Assembly (NCBI GenBank): GCA_963727035.1
Contig: CAVSEY010000005.1
Span: 124,001-188,000, forward strand
Direction: 5' to 3'
From: Rhodoblastus sp963727035
Lineage (GTDB): Bacteria; Pseudomonadota; Alphaproteobacteria; Rhizobiales; Beijerinckiaceae
DNA length: 64,000 nt
Numbering within the stretch: position 1 is the first letter of the stretch; each line of letters opens with the position of its first letter. Below the pieces are notes generated by a model that saw only the letters and a list, made by a program, of their open reading frames with translations, searched no databases and had not been told where the DNA came from. The translations under genes were made by a program, and so were the position numbers. Of this stretch, positions 19,913 to 28,391 are shown piece after piece.

Positions 19913-20722
19913 TTACGTTTTCCGCGGATCGAAGGCCACGTCGCCCGCTTCTATCGCCTCAATTGTGCCGTTCGACCTTTCCAATAGCATGCGCCCCCGC
20001 GCGTCAATGCCCCGGAAGACTCCTTCGATCCTTTCGCCCTGGCGGTCGAGCCGCGCCAGTTCGCCGATTCCGCCCACCCGCTCCAGCCAGGCGGCGCGTA
20101 TGGCGGCGAAATTGTCGCCGCGCGACCAGACCTCCAGCCAGTGAACGAAACGATCCGACAAAGCCGCGAACAAGGCGCCGCGATCCCAGGAGGCCGCGCC
20201 GATGCTTTTCAGGCTCGCCGTCGGATAGGGCGCGTCGCCTGGCGAAGAGGCGCAATTGACGCCGACCCCGACCACGCAGGCGAAACGGCCGTTGCGCAGG
20301 CTGGCGCCTTCCAGCAGCAGGCCCGACATTTTCGCGCCATTGCCCAAAGCGTCATTGGGCCATTTGAGGCGGATCGACGGCTCAGGGCCGGCCAGCGCGC
20401 GCAAGGCGTCGATCAGCGCCACGCCGGCGACGAAGCCGATTTCGGCGAGCCGCGCCGGCGGCCCGGGATCGATGAGCAAGAGACTGGCGTAAAGATTGCC
20501 CGGCGGCGAAATCCAGGACCGGCCCATGCGGCCCCGGCCCCTGGTCTGGGTCGCGGCGACGATCCACAATCGTCCCGGATCGCCGGCGGCGATACGGCTC
20601 ATCGCCTCGTCATTGGTCGAGGCCAGCGAAGTGAAGGCTTCGAGCCGATAGCCGGCGCGCGCGGCCTCGGGGCCAACGGCGCAGTAAAAATCCTTCACCG
20701 CCGCATCGCCGACCCGACGCAT
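19913..20722 (-). CDS. birA: Biotin--[acetyl-CoA-carboxylase] ligase
   Basis: Attaches biotin to carboxylase carrier domains. The conserved ATP/biotin site GRGRMGRSW, KWPND and VGVGVNC are all visible; the N-terminal DNA-binding domain of E. coli BirA is absent, as is usual in alphaproteobacteria. The 269-residue ORF is intact and sits 22 bp after nuoN, at the distal end of the complex I cluster. The first codons before YRLEAFTSLASTNDEA may be shorter in reality. Confidence 0.93.
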   Translation of the reverse strand: MRRVGDAAVKDFYCAVGPEAARAGYRLEAFTSLASTNDEAMSRIAAGDPGRLWIVAATQTRGRGRMGRSWISPPGNLYASLLLIDPGPPARLAEIGFVAGVALIDALRALAGPEPSIRLKWPNDALGNGAKMSGLLLEGASLRNGRFACVVGVGVNCASSPGDAPYPTASLKSIGAASWDRGALFAALSDRFVHWLEVWSRGDNFAAIRAAWLERVGGIGELARLDRQGERIEGVFRGIDARGRMLLERSNGTIEAIEAGDVAFDPRKT

Positions 20723-20744
20723 TCCCGGCGCCCGCGCCGCTCAC

Positions 20745-22181
20745 TCAGAACAACGAATGCGCGGCGGCGGCGGCGGCGTTGACCAGCGGCGCCGGAAAGA
20801 CCCAGAAGACCAGCATGGCCACAGCGGAAAGCGCCAGAACCGCGCGCTGGGTCATGCTCGGGCGGTCGAAGGCCGGCGCCGGCTCATCGAAATACATGAC
20901 CTTGACGATGCGCAGATAGTAAAAGGCCGCGACCGCGCTGGTCAGAATGCCGATCACCGCCAGCCAGTAGAGCTTCGCGTCGACCGCCGCCATGAAGACG
21001 TAGAATTTGGCGAAGAAGCCCGCGAGCGGCGGCACGCCGGCCAGCGAGAACATCAGCATGGCGAAGAAAAAGGCCATGGCCGGATTGGTGCGCGCGAGGC
21101 CCGAAAGATCGCTGATCTTTTCGACCGGCCTGCCATTGACCCGCATCGACAGGATGGCGGCGAAAGCGCCGAGCGTCATGACGAGATAGATCGCCATATA
21201 GAGCGCGACGCCCCTGGCGCCGGCTTCCGTTCCGGCGGCGAGGCCGACCAGAGCGAAACCCATGTGGCCGATCGAGGAATAGGCCATCAGTCGCTTGATA
21301 TTGGTTTGGGCGATGGCGGCGAAGGCGCCGAGCGCCATCGAGGCCAGAGCCAGGAAGACGATGATCTGCTGCCATTGGCCGATCGCGCCGGGGAAGGCGG
21401 TCATGATGACGCGAACCGTGACCGCGACGGCGGCCATTTTCGGCGCCGAGGCGAAAAAGGCGGTGACCGGGGTCGGCGCGCCCTCATAGACGTCCGGCGT
21501 CCACATATGGAACGGAACCACCGACATCTTGAAGGCGAGGCCGGCGAACAGGAACACCAGGCCGAAGACCACGCCCATATTGGGCTTGTCGCCGATCGCC
21601 GCGGCTATGCCGGAGAAGGAGACCGTGCCGGCGAAACCGTAAAGCAGCGAGGCGCCATAGAGCAGCATGCCGGAGGACAAGGCGCCGAGGACGAAATATT
21701 TGAGGCCCGCCTCCGAGGCGCGGGCGTTGTCGCGGTCGATGGCGGCGAGGACATAGAGCGCGAGCGACATCAGCTCCAGGCCGAGATAAAGCGCGATCAG
21801 GCCATTGGCCGAGATCAGCATCAGCATGCCGAGCGTCGCCAGCACGACCAGGACCGGAAACTCGAACTTGTTCACCCCGGACCGGCGCAAAAAATCGCCC
21901 GACATCAGCAGGACCACGATCGAGCCGATCAGCGACAGAATCTTCATGAAGTCGCCGAAATCGTCGTCGATGAAGGCGCCGCCGAAGACGACGCCCGCCG
22001 CCCTGTGGCGGCCGAGAAGGACCGCGACGAGCGCGGCGCCGAGGACGGCCACCGCGAATTCGCTCATCGGGCCGTCGTCCTCCCTGCCGCGATAGGCGCC
22101 GATCAGCAGCAGGACAATGGCGCCCACGGCCAGGATCGCCTCGGGGAGCGCATGAGCGAGTTCAAGACTGATCGAATTCAT
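20745..22181 (-). CDS. nuoN: NADH-quinone oxidoreductase subunit N
   Basis: An antiporter-like proton-pumping subunit in the complex I membrane arm, 478 residues with about 14 membrane helices. The Proton_antipo_M core is evident: ISANGLIALYLGLELMSLAL with the key Glu, LAFKMSVVPFHMWTPDVYEG with the key Lys, and IAQTNIKRLMAYSSIGHMG. It ends the nuo gene series and is separated from nuoM by 10 bp. Intact. Confidence 0.97.
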   Translation of the reverse strand: MNSISLELAHALPEAILAVGAIVLLLIGAYRGREDDGPMSEFAVAVLGAALVAVLLGRHRAAGVVFGGAFIDDDFGDFMKILSLIGSIVVLLMSGDFLRRSGVNKFEFPVLVVLATLGMLMLISANGLIALYLGLELMSLALYVLAAIDRDNARASEAGLKYFVLGALSSGMLLYGASLLYGFAGTVSFSGIAAAIGDKPNMGVVFGLVFLFAGLAFKMSVVPFHMWTPDVYEGAPTPVTAFFASAPKMAAVAVTVRVIMTAFPGAIGQWQQIIVFLALASMALGAFAAIAQTNIKRLMAYSSIGHMGFALVGLAAGTEAGARGVALYMAIYLVMTLGAFAAILSMRVNGRPVEKISDLSGLARTNPAMAFFFAMLMFSLAGVPPLAGFFAKFYVFMAAVDAKLYWLAVIGILTSAVAAFYYLRIVKVMYFDEPAPAFDRPSMTQRAVLALSAVAMLVFWVFPAPLVNAAAAAAHSLF

Positions 22182-22191
22182 GGAACGTCTT

Positions 22192-23703
22192 TCAAGGCAG
22201 CGTGAGGGCGGCGGTCTTGGTCAGCGCCAAAGCGGAATTGTAATCCTTGATCAGTTCGGCGACCGAGCCGGAACAGGCGTCAAGGATCGGGCCGGGATGG
22301 ATTCCGTAATAGATCGTCAGCAGGACGAGCGGCGTCAGCACCGCCAATTCGCGCAGGTTCAGATCCTGAAGGCTCATCAGGCTCGCCTTCTCCAGCTTGC
22401 CGAACACGACCCGCCGATAGAGGTAAAGCGCATAGGCCGCCGAGAGGATGACGCCGGTGGTGGCGAAGAAGGCCACCCAGCTATTGGCCTGGAACGCGCC
22501 CAACAGCGACAGGAACTCGCCGATGAAGCCCGAAGTGCCGGGCAGGCCGACATTGGCCATGGTGAAGATCATGAAGACCGCGGCGTAGATCGGCATTTTT
22601 TGGACAATGCCGCCATAGGCCGCGATCTCGCGGGTGTGCAGCCGGTCATAGACCACGCCGACGCAAAGGAAGAGCGCGGCGGAGACGAGGCCGTGCGACA
22701 CCATCTGGAACACCGCGCCCTGCACCGCCTGCTGGTTCATGGCGAACAGGCCCATGGTGACGAAGCCCATATGCGCCACCGAGGAATAGGCGATGAGCTT
22801 CTTGATGTCCTCCTGCACCAGCGCCACCAGCGAGGTGTAAATGATGGCGATGATCGACAGGGCGAAGACCAGCGGCGCGAAATAATGCGACGCGTCGGGG
22901 AACATCGGCAGCGAGAAGCGGATGAAGCCGTAACCGCCCATTTTCAGCAGGATGCCCGCCAGGATCACCGAGCCCGCCGTGGGCGCCTCGACATGGGCGT
23001 CGGGCAGCCAGGTATGGACCGGCCACATCGGCATCTTCACCGCGAAGGAGGCGAAGAAGGCGAGCCAGAGATATTTCTGGAGGTTCGGGTCGAATTTCAC
23101 GTGCAGCAGCGCCGTGATGTCGGTGGTGTGGGCCTGCGCGTACATCGCGAGAATCGCGATCAGCATCAGCAGCGAGCCGGCGAGCGTATAGAGGAAGAAC
23201 TTGAAGCTCGCATAGATGCGGCGCTTGCCGCCCCAGACGCCGATGATGAGGAACATCGGGATCAGGCCGCCTTCGAAGAACAGATAGAACAGCACCAGAT
23301 CGAGCGCGGTGAAGACGCCGATCATCAGCGTCTCAAGCGCCAGGAAGGCGATCATATATTCCTTGACCCGGGTGTCGATCGAAACCCAGGAGGCGCCGAT
23401 GCAGAACGGCATGAGGAAGGCCGTCAGCACCACGAAGGGGAAGCTGACGCCATCCACGCCCAGCTTGTAGGTCAGGCCGGAGCCGAACCAGCTCTTCTGC
23501 TCGACGAACTGGAAGTCCGCGACGCCGGGGACGAATTTGCTCCAGGCGTAGAGCGACAGAGCGAAGACGACGAGGGTCGTCCACAGGGCGATCCAGCGGA
23601 TATTGTTCTTGCCCGCCTCGCTGTCGCCGGGGACAAGCAGGATGAGCGCGGCGCCGACCAGAGGCAGGAAGGTCAGCCAGGAGAGAAGACCAAAACCGAA
23701 CAT
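22192..23703 (-). CDS. nuoM: NADH-quinone oxidoreductase subunit M
   Basis: The second antiporter-like subunit, 503 residues. Conserved features are YLFFEGGLIPMFLIIGVWGG (key Glu), FAVKMPMWPVHTWLPDAHVE (key Lys and amphipathic segment) and EDIKKLIAYSSVAHMGFV. Its start codon shares a base with the nuoL stop (overlap at 23703), so translation is coupled. Full length, no frame break. Confidence 0.97.
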   Translation of the reverse strand: MFGFGLLSWLTFLPLVGAALILLVPGDSEAGKNNIRWIALWTTLVVFALSLYAWSKFVPGVADFQFVEQKSWFGSGLTYKLGVDGVSFPFVVLTAFLMPFCIGASWVSIDTRVKEYMIAFLALETLMIGVFTALDLVLFYLFFEGGLIPMFLIIGVWGGKRRIYASFKFFLYTLAGSLLMLIAILAMYAQAHTTDITALLHVKFDPNLQKYLWLAFFASFAVKMPMWPVHTWLPDAHVEAPTAGSVILAGILLKMGGYGFIRFSLPMFPDASHYFAPLVFALSIIAIIYTSLVALVQEDIKKLIAYSSVAHMGFVTMGLFAMNQQAVQGAVFQMVSHGLVSAALFLCVGVVYDRLHTREIAAYGGIVQKMPIYAAVFMIFTMANVGLPGTSGFIGEFLSLLGAFQANSWVAFFATTGVILSAAYALYLYRRVVFGKLEKASLMSLQDLNLRELAVLTPLVLLTIYYGIHPGPILDACSGSVAELIKDYNSALALTKTAALTLP

Positions 23704-25751
23704 CAGCGCACCCCGCCGACCAGAAAATAAGTGATGATCGCCGCGAGGCCGATCAGCATGGCGAAAGCGTAATTATAGATGTAGCCGGTCTGAAGCCGGG
23801 CCATCCAGCCGGCGCCGTCCTGCACCCGCGCGGCGATGCCGTCGGGGCCGAACCGGTCGATGATCGCGCCGTCGCCGCCCTTCCAGAACAGCCGGCCGAG
23901 CCGGAACGCCGGGCGGACGAACAGGGCGTCGTAAAGCTCGTCGAAGTACCATTTGTTGAGCAGGAACTGGTACAGGCCGGGCAAGCGCCCGGCGAGGCGG
24001 ACCGGGGTCTGCGGCGAGACGATATAGAAGTAGAACGAGACGACGAAGCCGAGCGCCATCATCAGCGTGGGCGCCAGCCCGGCGAGTTCCGGAATCTCGT
24101 GCATCTCGTGCATGATGTGATTGTCCGGGCCGAAGAACAGCGAGCCGCGCCAGAACTCGCTCATGTCATGGCCGATGAAGGCGCCCTTTAAGGCCACGCC
24201 GGCAAAGAGCGCGCCAAGCGACAGGACATAGAGCGGGATCATCATCGTATTGGGCGATTCGTGCGGATCGAGCGCATGATGGCCGTGATGGCCATGGCCG
24301 TCGTCCTCATCCGTGGAGTCTTCTTCCGACGGCGCGTCATGTTCCTGCGCGTGCGCGACCGCCATGGCGTGGGTATCGGCATGGTCGACCTGCGCCCAGC
24401 GCGGCTTGCCGAAGAAGGTCATGAACACCAGACGCCAGCTGTAGAACGAGGTCAGCCCCGCCGCGACGACGGTCAGGACATAGCCATAGGTCGCGGCCTG
24501 GCTGTGCAGGCCCGCCGCATAGGCGGCCTCGATGATCGCATCCTTGGAATAATAGCCGGCGGTGAACGGGAAGCCGGTCAGCGCCAGCGTGCCGATGGTC
24601 ATGACGGCGAAGGTGAGCGGGATCTTCTTCGCCAGCCCGCCCATGTTCCGCATGTCCTGCTCATGGTGCATGGCGTGGATCACCGAGCCGGCGCCGAGGA
24701 ACAGCAGGGCCTTGAAGAAGGCATGGGTGAAGAGGTGGAAAATGCCGAGCGAATAGCCGCCGACCCCGAGGCCGACGAACATATAGCCGAGCTGCGAACA
24801 GGTCGAATAAGCGATGACGCGCTTGATGTCGTTCTGGACGAGGCCCACCGTCGCGGCGAAAAAGGCGGTGGTGGCGCCGACGATGGTGACCACGGCCAGA
24901 GCGGTCGCGGATTGCTCGAACAATGGCGACAGCCGGGCCACCATGAACACGCCGGCGGTGACCATGGTCGCGGCGTGGATGAGGGCGGACACCGGGGTCG
25001 GGCCTTCCATCGCGTCGGGCAGCCAGGTGTGGAGCAGGAACTGCGCCGACTTGCCCATCGCGCCCATGAACAGCAGCAGGCAGGTCAGGGTCATCGCGTC
25101 CCAGTCGCCGCCCAACACATGGATGGTCTTGTTGGCGAGGCCGGGCGCGGCGGCGAAGATCGTGTCGAGGTTGATCGACCCGGTCAGCCTGAACACCAGG
25201 AAAATGCCGAGCGCGAAGCCGAAATCGCCGACGCGGTTGACGACGAAGGCCTTGATCGCCGCGGCGTTGGCCGAGGGCTTTTCATACCAGAAGCCGATCA
25301 GCAGATAGGAGGCGAGGCCGACGCCTTCCCAGCCGAAGAACATCTGGGCGAGATTGTCGGCGGTCACCAGCATCAGCATGGCGAAGGTGAACAGCGACAG
25401 ATAGGCGAAGAAGCGGGGGCGCGACGGATCGTCGTGCATATAGCCCACTGAATAGAGATGGACGAGCGCGGAAACCGTGGTCACCACCACCAGCATCACC
25501 GCGGTCAGCGTGTCCACCCGCAAGGCCCAGTCGACATGGAGCGCGCCCGAGGTCATCCAGTTGCCGAGCACAGGCGCGGAGAAGGGCGCGCCGAAAAAGC
25601 CGATGCGGATGAACACGATCCAGGACAGCAGCAGCGACACGAACAGCAGCGAGGTCGTGACGATTTCGCTGGCGCGGTCGCCGATCCGGCGGCCGAACAG
25701 GCCGGCGATCAGAAAGCCGAGAAGGGGGAGAAAGACGATTGCCGAATACAT
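23703..25751 (-). CDS. nuoL: NADH-quinone oxidoreductase subunit L
   Basis: The distal antiporter-like subunit with the long lateral helix, 682 residues. Core motifs: FFGWEGVGLASYLLIGFWYE, FLLHTWLPDAMEGPTPVSAL, QNDIKRVIAYSTCSQLGYMF. An unusual hydrophilic insert at about residues 462-495 is rich in His, Asp and Glu (for example DDGHGHHGHHALDPHE) between late helices. Gene order nuoK-L-M-N is conserved with 0-10 bp gaps. Confidence 0.97.
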   Translation of the reverse strand: MYSAIVFLPLLGFLIAGLFGRRIGDRASEIVTTSLLFVSLLLSWIVFIRIGFFGAPFSAPVLGNWMTSGALHVDWALRVDTLTAVMLVVVTTVSALVHLYSVGYMHDDPSRPRFFAYLSLFTFAMLMLVTADNLAQMFFGWEGVGLASYLLIGFWYEKPSANAAAIKAFVVNRVGDFGFALGIFLVFRLTGSINLDTIFAAAPGLANKTIHVLGGDWDAMTLTCLLLFMGAMGKSAQFLLHTWLPDAMEGPTPVSALIHAATMVTAGVFMVARLSPLFEQSATALAVVTIVGATTAFFAATVGLVQNDIKRVIAYSTCSQLGYMFVGLGVGGYSLGIFHLFTHAFFKALLFLGAGSVIHAMHHEQDMRNMGGLAKKIPLTFAVMTIGTLALTGFPFTAGYYSKDAIIEAAYAAGLHSQAATYGYVLTVVAAGLTSFYSWRLVFMTFFGKPRWAQVDHADTHAMAVAHAQEHDAPSEEDSTDEDDGHGHHGHHALDPHESPNTMMIPLYVLSLGALFAGVALKGAFIGHDMSEFWRGSLFFGPDNHIMHEMHEIPELAGLAPTLMMALGFVVSFYFYIVSPQTPVRLAGRLPGLYQFLLNKWYFDELYDALFVRPAFRLGRLFWKGGDGAIIDRFGPDGIAARVQDGAGWMARLQTGYIYNYAFAMLIGLAAIITYFLVGGVR

Positions 25752-25755
25752 GCTT

Positions 25756-26064
25756 TCAGCCCTTCATCATATTGATGTCTTCGACCGCGATCGTGCCGCG
25801 GTTACGGAAATAGGTGACGAGGATGGCGAGGCCGATCGCCGCTTCCGACGCCGCGACGGTCAGGACGAACAAAGCGAAGATCTGGCCGGTGAGATCGTGG
25901 AGCTTGGCGGAAAAGGCCACCAGGTTGAGATTGACCGAGAGCAGGATCAGCTCCACCGACATCAGGATGATGATGATGTTCTTGCGGTTGAGGATGATGC
26001 CGGCGACGCCCAGGGTGAACAGGATCGCGGCGACGATCAGATAATGTTCGAGACCGATGACCAT
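25756..26064 (-). CDS. nuoK: NADH-quinone oxidoreductase subunit K
   Basis: A three-helix membrane subunit of 102 residues linking the quinone module to the antiporters. The conserved Glu lies in IILMSVELILLSVNLNLV and a second in AASEAAIGLAI. The start MVIGLEHYLIVAAILFTLG at 26064 fits the family; the ORF can extend to 26166 but would then overlap nuoJ. Confidence 0.97.
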   Translation of the reverse strand: MVIGLEHYLIVAAILFTLGVAGIILNRKNIIIILMSVELILLSVNLNLVAFSAKLHDLTGQIFALFVLTVAASEAAIGLAILVTYFRNRGTIAVEDINMMKG

Positions 26065-26074
26065 TGCTCGCTCC

Positions 26075-26677
26075 TCACACGCCCGCCCGAGACGGGACTT
26101 TCTTGTTTTCGATGGCCGAAGCGCGGGTGCGCGCGTTCTGCGCCGCGACATTCTGGCGGCGGACATTCGGCCGGTGATGCAGAGTGAGGACGATGGCCCC
26201 GATCATCGCGACCAGCAGGACGAAACTGGCGGCCTCGAACAGATAGACATATTGGGTATAGAGCACGGCGCCCAGCGCCGCCGTGTTGGACAGATTGTCC
26301 GGCGTCGGCGTGGCGAGCGCGGTTTGCGGGGCGACCGCCCAGACGCCGACCACCGCGACCAGTTCGACCAGCACGATCAGGCCGACCAGCGCGCCGATGG
26401 GCAGATATTGCAGAAAGCCCTGTTTCAGTTCGGCGAAATCGACATCGAGCATCATGACGACGAAAAGGAACAGCACCGCCACCGCGCCGACATAGACGAC
26501 GACCAGGATCATCGCCAGGAATTCCGCGCCGACGAGCAGGAAAAGCCCCGCCGCATTGAAGAAGGCGAGGATCAGGAACAGAACGGAATGAACCGGATTG
26601 CGCGCCGAGATCACCATGATGGCGGAAGCGATCATCCCGATCGAGAACAGATAGAAGAAAAACGTCGCAAGCGTCAT
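26075..26677 (-). CDS. nuoJ: NADH-quinone oxidoreductase subunit J
   Basis: A 200-residue, five-helix membrane subunit. The pi-bulge region of helix 3 is recognisable in MILVVVYVGAVAVLFLFVVM, which is thought to switch during proton pumping. The C-terminal tail after the last helix is basic (HHRPNVRRQNVAAQNARTRA). It is separated from nuoI by a 192-bp spacer that contains a palindromic repeat, the largest spacer of its kind within the operon. Confidence 0.97.
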   Translation of the reverse strand: MTLATFFFYLFSIGMIASAIMVISARNPVHSVLFLILAFFNAAGLFLLVGAEFLAMILVVVYVGAVAVLFLFVVMMLDVDFAELKQGFLQYLPIGALVGLIVLVELVAVVGVWAVAPQTALATPTPDNLSNTAALGAVLYTQYVYLFEAASFVLLVAMIGAIVLTLHHRPNVRRQNVAAQNARTRASAIENKKVPSRAGV

Positions 26678-26720
26678 GGTCCACCTGTGCGCCCGTCGCG
26701 CGGGCTTTGATCGTTGTCAG

Positions 26721-26804
26721 AGCGGATGCGGAATGCATCCGTTCTAAACTGCTTCTTGCGCATGATCCTTGCCGAAAACCGGGTTCCGCTTTTCGGGATC
26801 ATGC
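26721..26804. repeat. Palindromic intergenic repeat (Rhizobiales REP-like) between nuoI and nuoJ
   Basis: Two adjacent dyads: CGGATGC/GCATCCG (26723-26741) and a longer one with arms GCATGATCC (26760-26768) and GGATCATGC (26796-26804) enclosing CCGAAAA/TTTTCGG. The second closely resembles the dispersed palindromes with GCATGATC and CCGAAAA blocks common in Rhizobiales genomes (RIME-like mosaic elements). Confidence 0.65.
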
Positions 26805-26869
26805 TCGCGCCGTTGCTGCGTCAGCGAAGGTCGGCGCAAGGTAAAGTCGGCTCAAGGCGGGGTCCGCCT

Positions 26870-27358
26870 TCAGCGATAGGGTGCGTCGGCGGCGAGGTTG
26901 CGGGCGATTTCCCGCTCCCAGACCGCGCCATTGTCGAGCAGGCGTTGCTTGTCGAAGAAAAGCTCCTCGCGGGTTTCCGTCGCGAATTCCGAATTCGGCC
27001 CCTCGACGATCGCATCGACCGGGCAGGCCTCCTGGCAGAAGCCGCAATAGATGCATTTGGTCATGTCGATGTCGTAGCGGGTGGTGCGGCGCGTGCCGTC
27101 ATTGCCGCGCGGCGCCGCCTCGATGGTGATGGCCTGGGCCGGGCAGATCGCCTCGCACAGCTTGCAGGCGATGCAGCGCTCCTCGCCGTTGGGATAACGG
27201 CGCAAGGCATGTTCGCCGCGATAGCGGGGCGATTGCGGGTTTTTCTCGTGCGGATAATTCAGCGTCGCCTTGGGCTTCAGCAGATAGCGGAAGGACAGGA
27301 AGAAGGCGCCGACGAATTCCTTGAGGAGAAGGGCCTTGGCCGAGGAAACGAGCTGCAT
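26870..27358 (-). CDS. nuoI: NADH-quinone oxidoreductase subunit I, 8Fe ferredoxin-type
   Basis: Carries clusters N6a and N6b that pass electrons toward the quinone site. Both 4Fe-4S motifs are intact: CIACKLCEAICP and CIYCGFCQEACP. The N-terminal amphipathic helix (AKALLLKEFVGAFFLSFRYL) docks to the membrane. At 162 residues it is the normal alphaproteobacterial and mitochondrial-like size. It follows nuoH by 9 bp. Confidence 0.97.
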   Translation of the reverse strand: MQLVSSAKALLLKEFVGAFFLSFRYLLKPKATLNYPHEKNPQSPRYRGEHALRRYPNGEERCIACKLCEAICPAQAITIEAAPRGNDGTRRTTRYDIDMTKCIYCGFCQEACPVDAIVEGPNSEFATETREELFFDKQRLLDNGAVWEREIARNLAADAPYR

Positions 27359-27367
27359 TTCATATCC

Positions 27368-28378
27368 TCACTGGGCGACTTTGCCGACAAATTCCAGGAC
27401 GCCGGCCACGACGACCACGGCGGCCAGCGAAATCGGCAAAAAGACCTTCCAGCCCAGACGCATCAGCTGGTCGTAGCGATAGCGCGGGACGAAGGCTTTC
27501 ACCATGGCGAACAGGAAGAAGAACCAGGTCACCTTGAGCACGAACCAGATCACGCCGGGAATCCAGGTGAATGGCGCGATATTCACCGGCGGCAGCCAGC
27601 CGCCGAAGAACAGCACCGTCATCATGGAGCACATGGTGACGATGGCGACATATTCGCCGAGCATGAACAGCAGATATTGGCTCGCCGAATATTCGACCAT
27701 GAAGCCGGCGACCAGTTCCGATTCCGCCTCCACGAGGTCGAAGGGCGGGCGGTTGGTCTCGGCCAGCGCCGAAATGAAGAAGATCACGAACATCGGGAAC
27801 AGCGGCAGCCAGTACCAGCCGAGCAGCCCCCATCTGGTGTCCTGGGCGCGGACGATGTCGCTGAGGTTCAGCGAGCCGGCGCAGAGCAGGACGGTGATCA
27901 TGACGAAGCCGATCGAGACTTCGTAGGACACCATTTGCGCCGCGGAGCGCAGGGCGGCGAGGAAGGGATATTTCGAATTCGACGCCCAGCCGCCCATGAT
28001 GATGCCGTAAACGCCGAGCGACGAAATGGCGAAAATATAAAGGATGCCGACATTGAGATTGGCCACCGCCCAGCCGTCATTGACCGGAATGACCGCCCAG
28101 GCGGCAAGCGCGAGGGTCGCGGTGAGGAAAGGCGCGATCAGGAAGACGCCCTTGTTCGCTCCGTCCGGAATGATCGGCTCCTTGAACAGGAACTTGAACA
28201 TGTCCGCAAAACTTTGCAGCGCGCCCCAGGGTCCGACGACATTGGGACCGCGCCGCAATTGCACCGCCGCCCAGACTTTTCTGTCGAGCAGGATGTAATA
28301 GGCGACCAGCACCAGCCCGACGACGAGCAGCGCCAGGCTTTTCACCACGATCAGGAGGAGGGAGATCAGGAGGTCCAT
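27368..28378 (-). CDS. nuoH: NADH-quinone oxidoreductase subunit H
   Basis: The membrane subunit at the interface with the peripheral arm that helps form the quinone chamber; 336 residues with eight to nine helices. Signatures: LDRKVWAAVQLRRGPNVVGP, FKFLFKEPIIPDGANKGVF and the acidic loop SALAETNRPPFDLVEAESEL. It lies 13 bp after nuoG. Intact. Confidence 0.97.
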   Translation of the reverse strand: MDLLISLLLIVVKSLALLVVGLVLVAYYILLDRKVWAAVQLRRGPNVVGPWGALQSFADMFKFLFKEPIIPDGANKGVFLIAPFLTATLALAAWAVIPVNDGWAVANLNVGILYIFAISSLGVYGIIMGGWASNSKYPFLAALRSAAQMVSYEVSIGFVMITVLLCAGSLNLSDIVRAQDTRWGLLGWYWLPLFPMFVIFFISALAETNRPPFDLVEAESELVAGFMVEYSASQYLLFMLGEYVAIVTMCSMMTVLFFGGWLPPVNIAPFTWIPGVIWFVLKVTWFFFLFAMVKAFVPRYRYDQLMRLGWKVFLPISLAAVVVVAGVLEFVGKVAQ

Positions 28379-28391
28379 CTTTCTCGTTTCC

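Noticed and set aside
20757..22205. A 482-codon open frame on the plus strand opposite nuoN, and similar long ones opposite nuoM, nuoL, lon and ribD
   Set aside because: They are antisense shadows of high-GC coding sequence: charged, His/Arg/Gln-rich compositions without family motifs, while the minus strand encodes clear conserved proteins.
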